In this document: in pieces, positions 1 through 9,627 of the stretch | How the letters are laid out: each line of letters begins with the position of its first letter | How positions within the stretch are numbered: position 1 is the first letter of the stretch | Assembly (NCBI RefSeq): GCF_000805385.1 | Contig: NZ_JTJW01000008.1 | Span: 839,482-903,481 of the forward strand | DNA from: Mycolicibacterium setense | GTDB taxonomy: Bacteria > Actinomycetota > Actinomycetes > Mycobacteriales > Mycobacteriaceae | DNA length: 64,000 nucleotides | Direction: 5' to 3' | Position numbers and translations under genes: made by a program | Notes under the pieces: model-generated | Seen by the model: the letters and a program-made list of their open reading frames with translations, nothing else | Told to the model about the DNA's origin: nothing | The model's database searches: none

Positions 1-621
1 CGCCTGCTTGGGCAGATCCATGAGCTTTTTGGCACACGCGATCGCCTCCGCCAGCGGATCCTCGACCACATGATTGGCCAGGCCCAGTTCGACCGCCCGC
101 TGCGCCTTGATCCGCACACCGGTGAGGGCAAACTCCTTGGCCTGCAACAGCGAAATCTGCGAGCCCCACACCAGCGGACCACCGTCGGCGGCCACCAGGC
201 CGATCTGCACGTGCGGATCGGCGAAGTGTGCGTTCTCGGCCATGTAGACCACGTCGGACAGCGCGGCCAGGCTGCAGCCCAGCCCAACGGCAGGCCCGTT
301 CACCGCGGCGATCAACGGGATGCGGCAGCGCACCATGCCGATGACCAGGTCGCGGCCGTGCTTGATCGTCTTCTGGCGCAAGGCTTCATCGCGCCGCAAC
401 TCATCCAGGTAGTTGAAGTCACCACCGGCCGAGAACGCCCGCCCCGCACCGGTGATCACCGCCGCGCGCGCATCGGCATCCTCGTTGAGCGCCTCCCACA
501 GCCGGGCCAGTCCGACGTGCAGGTTGTCGTTGACCGCGTTCAGGGCGTCGGGACGGTTCAGCGTGATGATGCGCAGCGCACCGTCTGCCCGCACATCGAT
601 TTCGTCTGGCATTCCGTACAT
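1..621 (-). CDS. Enoyl-CoA hydratase/isomerase (crotonase family), 3' end outside window
   Basis: The minus-strand frame is open from an ATG at 621 to the window edge, giving 207 residues without a stop, so the C-terminus is missing. The N-terminus reads as a crotonase: an early LNRPDALNAV segment, an oxyanion-hole segment FSAGGDFN near residue 65, and AAVNGPAVGLGC near residue 105. Where many hydratases carry catalytic glutamates, this protein has GLVAADGG, so only one acidic residue is evident there. It would hydrate or isomerise an enoyl-CoA in beta-oxidation. Only 4 bases separate it from the upstream acyl-CoA dehydrogenase, so it is probably the downstream cistron of that operon. An alternative ATG at 612 removes three residues. 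Confidence 0.88.
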   Translation of the reverse strand, partial: MYGMPDEIDVRADGALRIITLNRPDALNAVNDNLHVGLARLWEALNEDADARAAVITGAGRAFSAGGDFNYLDELRRDEALRQKTIKHGRDLVIGMVRCRIPLIAAVNGPAVGLGCSLAALSDVVYMAENAHFADPHVQIGLVAADGGPLVWGSQISLLQAKEFALTGVRIKAQRAVELGLANHVVEDPLAEAIACAKKLMDLPKQA

Positions 622-625
622 CTGA

Positions 626-1714
626 CTAAACTCCCAGTCCGAGGATTCGTGAGGCGATGATGTTCTTCTGGATCTGCGACGTACCACCCATGACACTCTG
701 CGCGCGACTGTAGAGATAGGCGCTCAGCAGTTCGGGATCCTTGGTGCCGGTCACCGCGAGCGCGGCATGCCCGACGGACTGCTCGACCCACGTCATGAGC
801 AGCTTGTCCAGCGAGCCCTCCGGACCGTGCTTGAGTCCATCGAGCTGTTCGGACAGCCGCCTGCGCACATGCAGCCGCAACATCTCGGCCTGCACACCGG
901 CCCAGGCGAGATCCTCTGGGACCTTTCCGTCCACCCGAGACGCCATCTCGCGCACCAGTTTTCCGTAGCGCGCCGAGTAGCCGAGGGTCGAGGGTTCACG
1001 CTCGTGGCTGACCACCGTCATGGCCAGGCGCCAACCGTCACCGGGCTCACCGACCATCTGTGAGGCCGGCACCACCGCGCCGTCGAATGCCACCTGGCCG
1101 AACTCCGTGGTGACACCGTTGATCATCTGCAGCGGCCGCTGCTCGATGCTGTCCTGGTGCATCGACACGATGAACGCCGAGATGCCTTTATGTCTTGCCA
1201 CATCCTTGTCCGTGCGGGCCAGTACCAGACACCAGTCGGCCACGTCCGAGTAGCTGGTCCAGATCTTGTGCCCGTTGATGATGTAGTTGTCGCCGTCGCG
1301 CGTCGCCGTCGTGGTCAGCGAGGCCAGGTCCGAACCGGCACCGGGCTCCGAGAAGCCTTGGCACCAGCGCTCGGTGCCGTTGATCATCCCCGGCAGGAAT
1401 CGCTGCTGCAGTTCCTTGCTGCCGTGGTGCCCGAGACCGACAACCAAGTAGCCGAGGCTGGGCCGCGGCGGGGCTCCGGCCCGGGCCAGCTCCTCGTCGA
1501 CGATCACATCGTAGACGGGCGGCAGGTCCTGGCCACCGAACTCCTTGGGCCACGAGGTGCCGAAAAACCCTGCGGCATAGAGGGCTTGATGCCACTCCCC
1601 CATCCGGGCCCAGTAATCGTCGCCTGACGCCTTGAACGATGCGGCGTTGTCCGCCAACCAGGCCCGAAGGCGGTCCCGGAAAGCAGCTTCCTCGGTTGAA
1701 TCACGAAAGTCCAA
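626..1714 (-). CDS. Acyl-CoA dehydrogenase (FadE family), larger subunit
   Basis: A 362-residue flavin-dependent acyl-CoA dehydrogenase. The middle domain carries CQGFSEPGAGSDL near residue 118-131 and the C-terminus carries MGGTSQIQKNIIASRILGL, both typical of the family. Its start overlaps the end of the next upstream dehydrogenase gene by 14 bases, so the two are translationally coupled. In mycobacteria, adjacent long and short FadE genes commonly encode alpha2beta2 heterotetramers (as in ChsE1-ChsE2), and this pair fits that pattern by inference. It would introduce an alpha,beta double bond into a CoA ester, feeding the adjacent enoyl-CoA hydratase. The substrate is not evident. Confidence 0.9.
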   Translation of the reverse strand: MDFRDSTEEAAFRDRLRAWLADNAASFKASGDDYWARMGEWHQALYAAGFFGTSWPKEFGGQDLPPVYDVIVDEELARAGAPPRPSLGYLVVGLGHHGSKELQQRFLPGMINGTERWCQGFSEPGAGSDLASLTTTATRDGDNYIINGHKIWTSYSDVADWCLVLARTDKDVARHKGISAFIVSMHQDSIEQRPLQMINGVTTEFGQVAFDGAVVPASQMVGEPGDGWRLAMTVVSHEREPSTLGYSARYGKLVREMASRVDGKVPEDLAWAGVQAEMLRLHVRRRLSEQLDGLKHGPEGSLDKLLMTWVEQSVGHAALAVTGTKDPELLSAYLYSRAQSVMGGTSQIQKNIIASRILGLGV

Positions 1715-2531
1715 GATCAGTGACCTCCAAGTCCTCTAGCTTGACGGGCCACAACTCGGTGGCCACCAGAACCCGGCGCAGATACACATGCGCCAGGCAC
1801 TCCCAGGTGTTTCCGATACCGCCGTGCACCTGGATCGCGGTCTCGCACACCGTGCGCGCGGCGCGGGCGCAGTACACCTTGGCGATCTTCCCGGCCCGGA
1901 CCGCGTCCTCGGCAGGAAGTTCGTCGACCGCCCATGCCGCGTGGCGCAGCACACTGATCGAGCCCTCGATCAGGGCAAGTCCCTCGGCCAGCAGGTGCGC
2001 GACGGCCTGGTATGAGCCGATCGTCGAGCCGTACTGCTCACGGACTTTCGCGTAATCGACGGCCAGCGCATGCGCACCGCGGGCAGCACCCACCAGATCC
2101 GCGCTGGACGCCGCGAGCGCCAAGGCGTGCCAGCGCAAGGCGTCCTCGCTCGACAGCTCAGCGAGCTCGTCGGGCGCCTCGACCACACCCACCGTGCTGC
2201 GGGTCAGATCCACACCGGCGGTGGCAGCCTCATCGCTCTCGACGGCCACCTCCCGATCCAGCCGACGGGCCAGATCGTCGGCGAGCACAGGCCCGAGGAA
2301 CGGCACGTCGACCAGCCCGCGTCCGAACTCCTCGGCGACGATCGCCACCTCCACCCCGGAGGCACCGTCGGACCGCAGGGTGCGCCACTCGGTTGCGGCG
2401 ACCGTGCTTTCCAACCGGGCGCGCCGGCCCTCATCCGACAACTCTCCGACCGCATCGGGTCCGAGGTCGTCGGCCAGTTTTGCTGCGGCCTCTCGCAGCT
2501 GCTGCTGTTCAGACGTCAGACGAACGTCCAT
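1701..2531 (-). CDS. Acyl-CoA dehydrogenase (FadE family), short partner subunit
   Basis: A 276-residue acyl-CoA dehydrogenase, about 100 residues shorter than the usual homotetrameric enzyme. It begins with LTSEQQQLREAAAKLADD, and its C-terminal part has QVHGGIGNTWECLAHVYLRR, the FAD/dimer loop seen in many FadE subunits. It lacks the SEPGAGSD-type middle segment carried by its neighbour, which supports a division of labour between two non-identical subunits. It overlaps the ligase gene upstream by 23 bases and the larger dehydrogenase downstream by 14, so all are read from one leftward mRNA. Confidence 0.88.
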   Translation of the reverse strand: MDVRLTSEQQQLREAAAKLADDLGPDAVGELSDEGRRARLESTVAATEWRTLRSDGASGVEVAIVAEEFGRGLVDVPFLGPVLADDLARRLDREVAVESDEAATAGVDLTRSTVGVVEAPDELAELSSEDALRWHALALAASSADLVGAARGAHALAVDYAKVREQYGSTIGSYQAVAHLLAEGLALIEGSISVLRHAAWAVDELPAEDAVRAGKIAKVYCARAARTVCETAIQVHGGIGNTWECLAHVYLRRVLVATELWPVKLEDLEVTDLGLS

Positions 2532-3906
2532 GCCGCTCCTTCAGCACTCGTCGCAATACCTTTCCGGAAGGTAACCGGGGTATCTCGGTTACGAACTCCA
2601 CGCGGCTGGGCCGCTTGTACGAGGCCAACTGATCGCCGATGAGCGCGATCAGTTCCATGGCCGACACCTCAGAACTTGTCGTCACGGCGGCCACGATGGC
2701 CTCGCCGTCGACGGCATCGGGTACGCCGAACACCGCGCAGTCGGCGACGGCCGGATGGCCGTGCAACACCGCCTCGACCTCGGCCGGCGCGACCTGAAAG
2801 CCGCGAACCTTGACCATCTCCTTGGATCGGTCGGTGATGTGCAGGTATCCGTCGTCGTCGAGGTAGCCGATGTCACCGGTGCGGTACCAGCCGTCGCAGA
2901 ATGCGCCGGCGGTGACGTCGTTCGGCAGGTAGCCGGCCATCACGGAATCCGACCGCACCTGGATCTCGCCGCCCTCACCGATGCGGACGTCGACCCCGCG
3001 CACGGGAGTGCCGACGGTGTCGATGCGGGTGGCGTCCATCGGGTTACAGGCGATCACCGGAAGTTCAGTGGTGCCATAGGCGGTCAGCCACCGGATGCCG
3101 GCGCGCTCGCTGACGGTATCGGCGACGCTGAGGGTCACCGGGGTGGCGCACCACATCACGTAGCGCAGCGACGACAGGTCGTAACGTCCCAGATCGGGAT
3201 GCGCAGCCAACGCCAAAGCGATTGGCGCGACCGCCATTTCGATCGTGATCCGATCGGATTCGATGTGCCGCAACATGGTGTCGATGTCGAAACGACGGTG
3301 CAGGCGCATCCAGGCACCCGTGTCGAGCACCATGGCGATGTTGAGCAACCCCAGGATGTGTGACGGCGGCGTCATGATCTGCATGCGGTCGACGGCAGTG
3401 AAACCCAGTGCCGTGCGCCAATGGTCGATGGCCGCGGCGAACCCGCCATGGGTGTGCCGGACCGCCTTGGGCAGGCCGGTGGTTCCCGAGCTGAAGACGA
3501 ACAACGCGTCGCTGTCCGGGGCGGGCGGGTCGAACTGCCGCAGGCCGGGGATGATCGGTTCGTCCAGATGCAGCATCGGCATCTGTGCGGCCAGCACCTC
3601 ATGATCGCCCACCGCATGAGCGGGCGCGGTCAGGGCCAGCGCGTGGGCGGCCTCGCGTTCTTTCCAGGCCGGGCTGATCAGCACCGCCGCAGCTCCCAGA
3701 CCCCAGATCGCCCGTAATGCCACCACGAACTCGGGGCGGTTGGACGACATGATCGCCACCCGGTCACCCTGGCGTACACCGCGGCGCTCCAACTCTGTGG
3801 CCATCCCGCTGGTGAGCGCGTCGAGTTCAGCCAGGGTGTACTCGCGGTCGTCGAACGCGAGCACCGCGCGAGTATCCGCACAAGGAGCAGTCGTGGCCGT
3901 AGCCAA
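2509..3906 (-). CDS. AMP-dependent acyl-CoA ligase (FadD family)
   Basis: An ANL-superfamily ligase that activates a carboxylic acid to its acyl-AMP and then the CoA thioester. The adenylation P-loop is FSSGTTGLPKAVRH near residue 138-151, the hinge region contains YRTGDIGYLDDDGYLHI, and the C-terminal lysine motif is PSGKVLRRVL. At about 465 residues it is shorter than typical long-chain FadDs (500-560), with a compact N-terminal domain. The TTG at 3906 is preferred because AGAGGGG lies 8 bases upstream; a second in-frame TTG at 3924 would add six residues. It is the first gene of a leftward operon with two dehydrogenases and the hydratase, so it probably supplies their substrate. Confidence 0.85.
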   Translation of the reverse strand: MATATTAPCADTRAVLAFDDREYTLAELDALTSGMATELERRGVRQGDRVAIMSSNRPEFVVALRAIWGLGAAAVLISPAWKEREAAHALALTAPAHAVGDHEVLAAQMPMLHLDEPIIPGLRQFDPPAPDSDALFVFSSGTTGLPKAVRHTHGGFAAAIDHWRTALGFTAVDRMQIMTPPSHILGLLNIAMVLDTGAWMRLHRRFDIDTMLRHIESDRITIEMAVAPIALALAAHPDLGRYDLSSLRYVMWCATPVTLSVADTVSERAGIRWLTAYGTTELPVIACNPMDATRIDTVGTPVRGVDVRIGEGGEIQVRSDSVMAGYLPNDVTAGAFCDGWYRTGDIGYLDDDGYLHITDRSKEMVKVRGFQVAPAEVEAVLHGHPAVADCAVFGVPDAVDGEAIVAAVTTSSEVSAMELIALIGDQLASYKRPSRVEFVTEIPRLPSGKVLRRVLKERHGRSSDV

Positions 3907-3973
3907 AATTCCAACCCCTCTCAACAGGCCTCTGTTGCGCGCTCAACACGCCGAGAAGATACTATCACTTTGC

Positions 3974-3988
3974 GAGAATGGTATTCTC
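3974..3988. promoter_or_regulatory. Perfect palindrome in divergent fadD/ferredoxin promoter
   Basis: GAGAATGGTATTCTC is an inverted repeat with 6-bp arms (GAGAAT/ATTCTC) and a 3-bp centre. It lies between the leftward ligase gene and the rightward ferredoxin gene, where a dimeric repressor would control both. The half-site GAGAATG recurs in both copies of the 28-bp repeat at 8524 and 8681. No regulator gene for it is visible in the cluster, so the cognate protein is unknown. Confidence 0.55.
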
Positions 3989-4022
3989 TTCATATCAGAA
4001 CGTGCGTGCACAGGGGAGTGAG

Positions 4023-4334
4023 ATGACGGCAGAACCGATGGCCAGCAGCGGAGCGGACGGCAAGGTCACGATCGTGTTCGACCGCGAGCAGTTGTCCGTG
4101 CCACGCAGGCAGGGTGAGACGCTGTTGGAAAGCGCGCGCCGGGCCGGAATGACGCCGCCGTTCTCATGCGAGGCCGGCAATTGCGGCACCTGCATGGCCA
4201 AGCTCTTGGAGGGCACCGCCACCATGCGGGTCAACGACGCACTCGATGACGACGAGGTGGCCGAGGGCTACGTGCTGACCTGCCAGGCTGTGCCGGACTG
4301 CGATTCCGTGACGGTCTCCTACGACGAAGACTGA
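4023..4334 (+). CDS. Plant-type [2Fe-2S] ferredoxin
   Basis: A 103-residue soluble electron carrier. The cluster ligands are visible as C-x4-C-x2-C (SCEAGNCGTCMA) followed by a fourth Cys 29 residues later in YVLTCQAVP. This matches the ferredoxin domain found at the C-terminus of KshB/HsaE-type reductases, but it is a stand-alone protein here. The ATG at 4023 is chosen because AGGGGAG lies just upstream; a longer in-frame start at 3978 would run through the palindromic operator. It is monocistronic and convergent with the CoA-transferase gene. No reductase or oxygenase partner lies next to it, so its redox partner is unknown. Confidence 0.88.
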   Translation: MTAEPMASSGADGKVTIVFDREQLSVPRRQGETLLESARRAGMTPPFSCEAGNCGTCMAKLLEGTATMRVNDALDDDEVAEGYVLTCQAVPDCDSVTVSYDED

Positions 4335-4393
4335 GCCGCACAGCGGCCGAGAGTGCCTCCGGTTTCTACCGCAGGGCCGCAGATTTCGAGCGG

Positions 4394-5461
4394 TCACAAC
4401 CCTGGTGCAGAAACCGGTGCACGCCGTCCGTACTCGTCGAAGGCCGGGGCAGGCCGGTAGTCCGGCGTGTACCCGGCGACGTGTACCGGACTACCCACCA
4501 ACCGGAAATCGCCTGCGGTGACCAGCACCTCGGGCGTCGCGTCCAGCGCCTGGGGCAGGCTACGCACAGCGGCCGCCGGGATCCCCAGCGGCTTGAGCCT
4601 CGCTTCCCACCCCGCAGCGGTGTCGGTCGCCAGCGCGGCAGTCACCACATCGAGCACTTCGTCTCGCCGGGCGGCCCGCTCAGCCATGGTCTCGAAACCC
4701 GCAACCCCTGCCTCACCGGCGAACGACTTCCAGAACCCGTCATGGGTGATGAAAAGCGCCAGATAGCCATCGGCGGTCGGGAACAATTGCGCCGGTACGT
4801 AATACGAATGAGCACCGAAGGGATGGCGGCGCGGCTCGACACCGTCGTTGAGGTACGCCGAGGCACGGTAGTTCAACTGCGACAACATGACATCACGCAG
4901 CGAAACGTCCACCTGACCACCGTCGCCCGAGACGATCATCGCCAGAAGACCCAGCGCGGCCGTCAGCCCGGTCGAGTTGTCGGCCGAGGAGTAACCGGGA
5001 AGCGTGGGTGGGCCGTCGGGATCTCCGGTCATCGCAGCCACCCCGGTGGCGGCCTGGATGACGTAGTCGAACGCCGGGTCGTCTCCCCCGTCGAGCCCGA
5101 ACCCCGTCATCGCGACACAGACGATCTTCTCGTTGAACTGCCGCAGATTCTCATACGTCAGGCCGAGCCTGCGGATCACCGACGGCTTCATGTTCACCAG
5201 CAGCGCGTGGGAATCGGCCACCAGCTCACCGAGTTTCGCCCGGCCCGACTCCGAGGCGAGGTCGAGGCAGATGCTGCGCTTGCCCCGGTTGAGGCTGGCG
5301 AAATAGCTGTCGCTGACTTGACGCGAGATCTCCCCGCCGGGTGGTTCGACCTTGATCACCTCGGCACCCAGGTCCGCCAGCATCATGGTGGCGTACGGGC
5401 CGGCCAGCATGACGCCGACCTCGATGATGCGGATGCCGGCAAGAGGGCCTGAACCGCTCAT
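4394..5461 (-). CDS. CaiB/BaiF-family (class III) acyl-CoA:carboxylate CoA-transferase
   Basis: About 355 residues beginning LAGIRIIEVGVMLAGPYATMMLADLGAEVIKVE, the characteristic family III CoA-transferase start. NRGKRSICLDL follows near residue 60, and the conserved FNEKIVCVAMTGFG segment near residue 112. These enzymes move CoA between carboxylates through an aspartyl-anhydride intermediate; the likely acidic residue is in the YVIQAATGV region. The start at 5461 (MSGSGPL) has GAGGGAAC just upstream. The reading frame also stays open into the first tandem repeat unit up to 5485, but that extension is repeat DNA. It is the last gene of the leftward operon mutase-B12 subunit-LLM-CaiB and could exchange CoA between pathway acids without using ATP. 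Confidence 0.86.
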   Translation of the reverse strand: MSGSGPLAGIRIIEVGVMLAGPYATMMLADLGAEVIKVEPPGGEISRQVSDSYFASLNRGKRSICLDLASESGRAKLGELVADSHALLVNMKPSVIRRLGLTYENLRQFNEKIVCVAMTGFGLDGGDDPAFDYVIQAATGVAAMTGDPDGPPTLPGYSSADNSTGLTAALGLLAMIVSGDGGQVDVSLRDVMLSQLNYRASAYLNDGVEPRRHPFGAHSYYVPAQLFPTADGYLALFITHDGFWKSFAGEAGVAGFETMAERAARRDEVLDVVTAALATDTAAGWEARLKPLGIPAAAVRSLPQALDATPEVLVTAGDFRLVGSPVHVAGYTPDYRPAPAFDEYGRRAPVSAPGL

Positions 5462-5554
5462 CGGTTCCCTCGGCTCTTCGCGCAAGCGCTCATCGGTTCC
5501 CTCGGCTCTTCGCGCAAGCGCTCATCGGACCTGCTTGGCTCTTCGCGCAAGCGC
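5458..5554. repeat. Three tandem 32-33 bp units at a gene junction
   Basis: Three head-to-tail units begin at 5458, 5490 and 5522 (32, 32 and 33 bp) and a fourth copy starts at 5555. Each contains CTCTTCGCGCAAGCGCTCATC on the plus strand; two carry GGTTCCCTC and the third GACCTGCTTG. On the minus strand each unit presents CGATGAGCG, so copies lie exactly at the stop of the LLM gene and the start of the CoA-transferase gene. The arrangement suggests slipped duplication of the end of the LLM gene. Relatives occur at 13423-13451 and inside glgP at 46790-46810. Confidence 0.85.
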
Positions 5555-6511
5555 TCATCGGACCTGCTTGGCGAGTTCGGCAATCACCTCACGCGTCCGG
5601 TACTTCGACGCGATCAGCTCGTCACGGTTGTCCCCGATCGGCAACAACCGCACCGACAGGTCCGTGACCCCTGCATCGGCGAACTGCTTGAACCGCTTGA
5701 GGATTGATTCCTCGTCACCGGCGGCGCACAGATCACCGACATTGCGCGCCTCGCCCCGGTCGAGCAGCCGCTGGTAGTTCGGCGAGGTCTCCGCCTCGGC
5801 CAGGATGCGGTTGGCCCGCTCCTTGGCGACCTCGATCTCGGAGTTGGCGCACAGCGTGACGGGGATGCCTGCCACGATGCGAGGCGCGGGCTTGCCCGCC
5901 TCAGCGGCGGCCTTGTTGATCTTGGGTGCGATGTGCTCGCCGATCGCCTTCTCGTCGGCCATCCACAGCGACGTGCCGTCGGCATGCTCGCCCGCGATCT
6001 GGAGCATCACCGGGCCCAGCGCGGACACCAGCACGGGCATCGGGGTGTCGGCACTGAGCACGGTCGGGTTGTGCACGGTGAAGGAATCGTTCTCCACGTC
6101 AACCGGTCCGGGTCCGGCGATCGCGGTGTTCAACACCTGCAGGTAGTCCCGCGTGTATGCGGCGGGCTTCTCGTAGGGCAGGCCGAGCATGTCGCGCACG
6201 ATCCAGTGGTGCGACGGCCCGACGCCCAGGGCCAACCGGCCACCGGACATCGCGTGCACGGACAGCGCCTGACGGGCCAGCGCGATCGGATGCTGCGCCT
6301 GCAATGGCACCACGGCAGTACCGAGTTCGATCCGCGTGGTGTTGGCCGCCATCAGCGCCACCATGGTCAGACAATCGAAATCGTTGGGCACCTGCGGCAT
6401 CCACGCACTGTCCAGACCCGCCGATTCGGCCCACTGGATGTCCGAGACCAGCTTGGAGACCTTGCGCGCCATATCGCCGCGCTCGGCCCCGATCATCACA
6501 CCCAGCCTCAT
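5555..6511 (-). CDS. LLM-class F420-dependent oxidoreductase
   Basis: A 318-residue luciferase-like monooxygenase-fold protein. It opens MRLGVMIGAERGDMARKV, and family landmarks are ESAGLDSAWMPQ near residue 30, LGTAVVPLQAQHPIALARQA near residue 63, and SGGRLALGVGPSHHWIV near residue 90. Mycobacterial members of this type use coenzyme F420 for hydride transfer; F420 rather than FMN use is inferred from the family. Its ATG overlaps the stop of the B12-subunit gene (ATGA), so it is co-translated with the mutase genes. In this context it may reduce or oxidise an intermediate of the acyl-CoA pathway, but the substrate is not shown. Confidence 0.88.
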   Translation of the reverse strand: MRLGVMIGAERGDMARKVSKLVSDIQWAESAGLDSAWMPQVPNDFDCLTMVALMAANTTRIELGTAVVPLQAQHPIALARQALSVHAMSGGRLALGVGPSHHWIVRDMLGLPYEKPAAYTRDYLQVLNTAIAGPGPVDVENDSFTVHNPTVLSADTPMPVLVSALGPVMLQIAGEHADGTSLWMADEKAIGEHIAPKINKAAAEAGKPAPRIVAGIPVTLCANSEIEVAKERANRILAEAETSPNYQRLLDRGEARNVGDLCAAGDEESILKRFKQFADAGVTDLSVRLLPIGDNRDELIASKYRTREVIAELAKQVR

Positions 6512-6908
6512 GACTCCGAAACCTTCTCTGTCAGCGCACGCACGTCGGTCACCAGAGTCTCGAGCGACGTTCCGGTCGGGAACACCGCCGCCGCACCGGC
6601 CTCCAGCAGCTTCTGCACGTCGGACTGCGGGATGGTGCCGCCGACGACAACGGCGATGTCACCAGCATCGGCTGCGCGCAGCGCCTCGACGGTGCGGGTG
6701 GTCAGCGCCACGTGCGCGCCCGAGAGGATCGAAAGTCCCACCAGTGCAACGTCTTCCTGAAGCGCGATCGACACGATGTCCTCGATGCGCTGCCGGATGC
6801 CGGTGTAGATGACCTCGAATCCGGCGTCACGCAATGTGCGTGCGACGATCTTGGCACCCCGGTCGTGACCGTCGAGCCCGGGCTTGGCGACGAGTACGCG
6901 GGTAGCCA

Positions 6909-6909
<1 letters not shown>
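6508..6909 (-). CDS. Cobalamin-binding small subunit of acyl-CoA mutase
   Basis: A 133-residue Rossmann-like B12-binding protein. The signature is KPGLDGHDRGAKIVA near residue 9-23, containing the D-x-H-x-x-G motif whose His replaces the lower axial ligand of cobalamin. LVGLSILSGAH near residue 60 and VVVGGTIP near residue 90 complete the fold. The length matches stand-alone small subunits such as IcmB/HcmB. The ATG at 6909 shares one base with the stop of the mutase large subunit (TGATG), so production of the two subunits is coupled. A 144-residue version starting at 6942 would overlap the mutase gene and is less likely. Confidence 0.92.
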
Positions 6910-8510
<1,601 letters not shown>

Positions 8511-8523
8511 CAGTGGATAACGT

Positions 8524-8551
8524 ACTTGCTAAAAATGAGAATGCCAATACC
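8524..8551. repeat. 28-bp direct repeat, copy 1 (mutase side)
   Basis: Identical over 28 bases to the copy at 8681-8708. It begins ACTTGCTAAAAATGAGAATG and ends CCAATACC. The core GAGAATG is shared with the palindrome at 3974-3988. It lies about 15 bases upstream of the mutase start and would cover the upstream promoter elements, so it is a probable operator. Confidence 0.8.
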
Positions 8552-8680
8552 GCAGCGCGGAAATGTGGCCCCTGTACTGGCAAGGAGGCCTCCTACCTGC
8601 GCACCGAGACGTTCCGTCAACACTGAGGAACAGGTCTGGTCGACGCCGATTCTCCGGGCGCCCCACTCGCCGATTACGCC

Positions 8681-8708
8681 ACTTGCTAAAAATGAGAATG
8701 CCAATACC
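8681..8708. repeat. 28-bp direct repeat, copy 2 (SDR side)
   Basis: Second identical copy, in the same orientation, about 70 bases upstream of the SDR start. The spacing between copies is 157 bp start to start. The flanking bases differ, so this is conserved site identity and not part of a longer duplication. Confidence 0.8.
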
Positions 8709-8778
8709 ATTTGAGTACGGTCGACAGTACCGTTGACGACGGCGCAACAGCGGATTGCTGCGCTCGACGAGGAGGACC

Positions 8779-9627
8779 ATGTCCAGCCAGCAAGAATCAT
8801 TCACCGATCGCACGCTGGTCGTGTCCGGCGGCAGCCGCGGTATCGGGCTGGCGATCGCGCTCGGTGCTGCCCGCCGCGGGGCGAACGTTGTGCTGCTGGC
8901 CAAGACCGCAGAACCCCACCCCAAGCTCCCCGGCACCGTGCACACCGCGGTCGCCGAGGTCGAGGCCGCAGGCGGCAAGGGTGTCGCGGTCGTCGGTGAT
9001 GTGCGCAAGGAAGAGGACGTGGCCCGCGCGGTGGAAGCGGCGGTCGAGCACTTCGGTGGCGTCGACATCGTGATCAACAACGCCAGCGCCATCTCCACCG
9101 ACCCCACCGAGTCGCTGTCGGCCAAGAAGTTCGACCTGATGATGGACATCAACATCCGCGGCACCTTCCTGCTCACCAAGGCCGCGCTGCCGCACCTGCG
9201 TAAGTCCGTCAACCCGCAGGTGCTCACGCTGGCCCCGCCGATGAACATGAACCCCTACTGGCTCGGCGCGCACCCGACCTACACCCTGTCCAAGTACGGG
9301 ATGACTCTGCTGTCGTTGGGCTGGGCGGCCGAATACGCGGACGCCGGTATCGGTTTCAGCTGTCTGTGGCCCGAGACCTATATCGCCACCGCCGCGGTGA
9401 CCAACCTGGCCGACGGCGACACGATGGCCTCACGGTCCCGCAACCCCGAGATCATGGCGGACGCGGCGGTCGAGATCCTGTCGCGCCCGGCCGCCGAGGT
9501 GAACGGCCAGACCTTCGTCGACTCCGAGGTGCTCACCGCTTCCGGCGTCACCGATCTCTCCCCCTACGGCGGCGGGGATAATCCGATCATCGACATCTTC
9601 ATCGACGCGCCGGGACAGGGCCTATGA
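8779..9627 (+). CDS. Short-chain dehydrogenase/reductase, HSDL2-like
   Basis: A 282-residue NAD(P)-dependent oxidoreductase. The nucleotide-binding motif is SGGSRGIG near residue 19-26 and the NNAS motif lies near residue 103. The catalytic pair is in YTLSKYG (Y-x-x-x-K) near residue 172, with LTLAPP in place of the usual Ser strand. The long insertion after the glycine motif (LLAKTAEPHPKLPGTVHTAV) is typical of the HSDL2-like subgroup, which is associated with fatty-acyl or steroid metabolism. The ATG at 8779 has GAGGAGGA immediately upstream, so it is preferred over 8755. Its end overlaps the next ligase gene (ATGA). Confidence 0.88.
   Translation: MSSQQESFTDRTLVVSGGSRGIGLAIALGAARRGANVVLLAKTAEPHPKLPGTVHTAVAEVEAAGGKGVAVVGDVRKEEDVARAVEAAVEHFGGVDIVINNASAISTDPTESLSAKKFDLMMDINIRGTFLLTKAALPHLRKSVNPQVLTLAPPMNMNPYWLGAHPTYTLSKYGMTLLSLGWAAEYADAGIGFSCLWPETYIATAAVTNLADGDTMASRSRNPEIMADAAVEILSRPAAEVNGQTFVDSEVLTASGVTDLSPYGGGDNPIIDIFIDAPGQGL

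Larger units (their letters stand above)
8511..8778. promoter_or_regulatory. Divergent regulatory region between mutase and SDR operons
   Basis: This 268-bp region separates the leftward mutase operon from the rightward SDR-ligase operon. It carries two identical 28-bp direct repeats (8524-8551 and 8681-8708), each close to one promoter, as expected for a shared regulator. On the plus strand a purine-rich GAGGAGGA precedes the SDR ATG. No cobalamin riboswitch core was recognised. Confidence 0.6.

Noticed and set aside
5458..5570. CRISPR array
   Set aside because: The units are contiguous tandem repeats without spacers, and no cas genes are present.
8524..8708. Insertion-sequence ends
   Set aside because: The two 28-bp copies are direct, not inverted, with no transposase between them and regulatory DNA on both sides.
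8511..8778. Cobalamin riboswitch upstream of the mutase
   Set aside because: No B12-box-like core or long structured leader was recognised, and the mutase start appears to be near its promoter.
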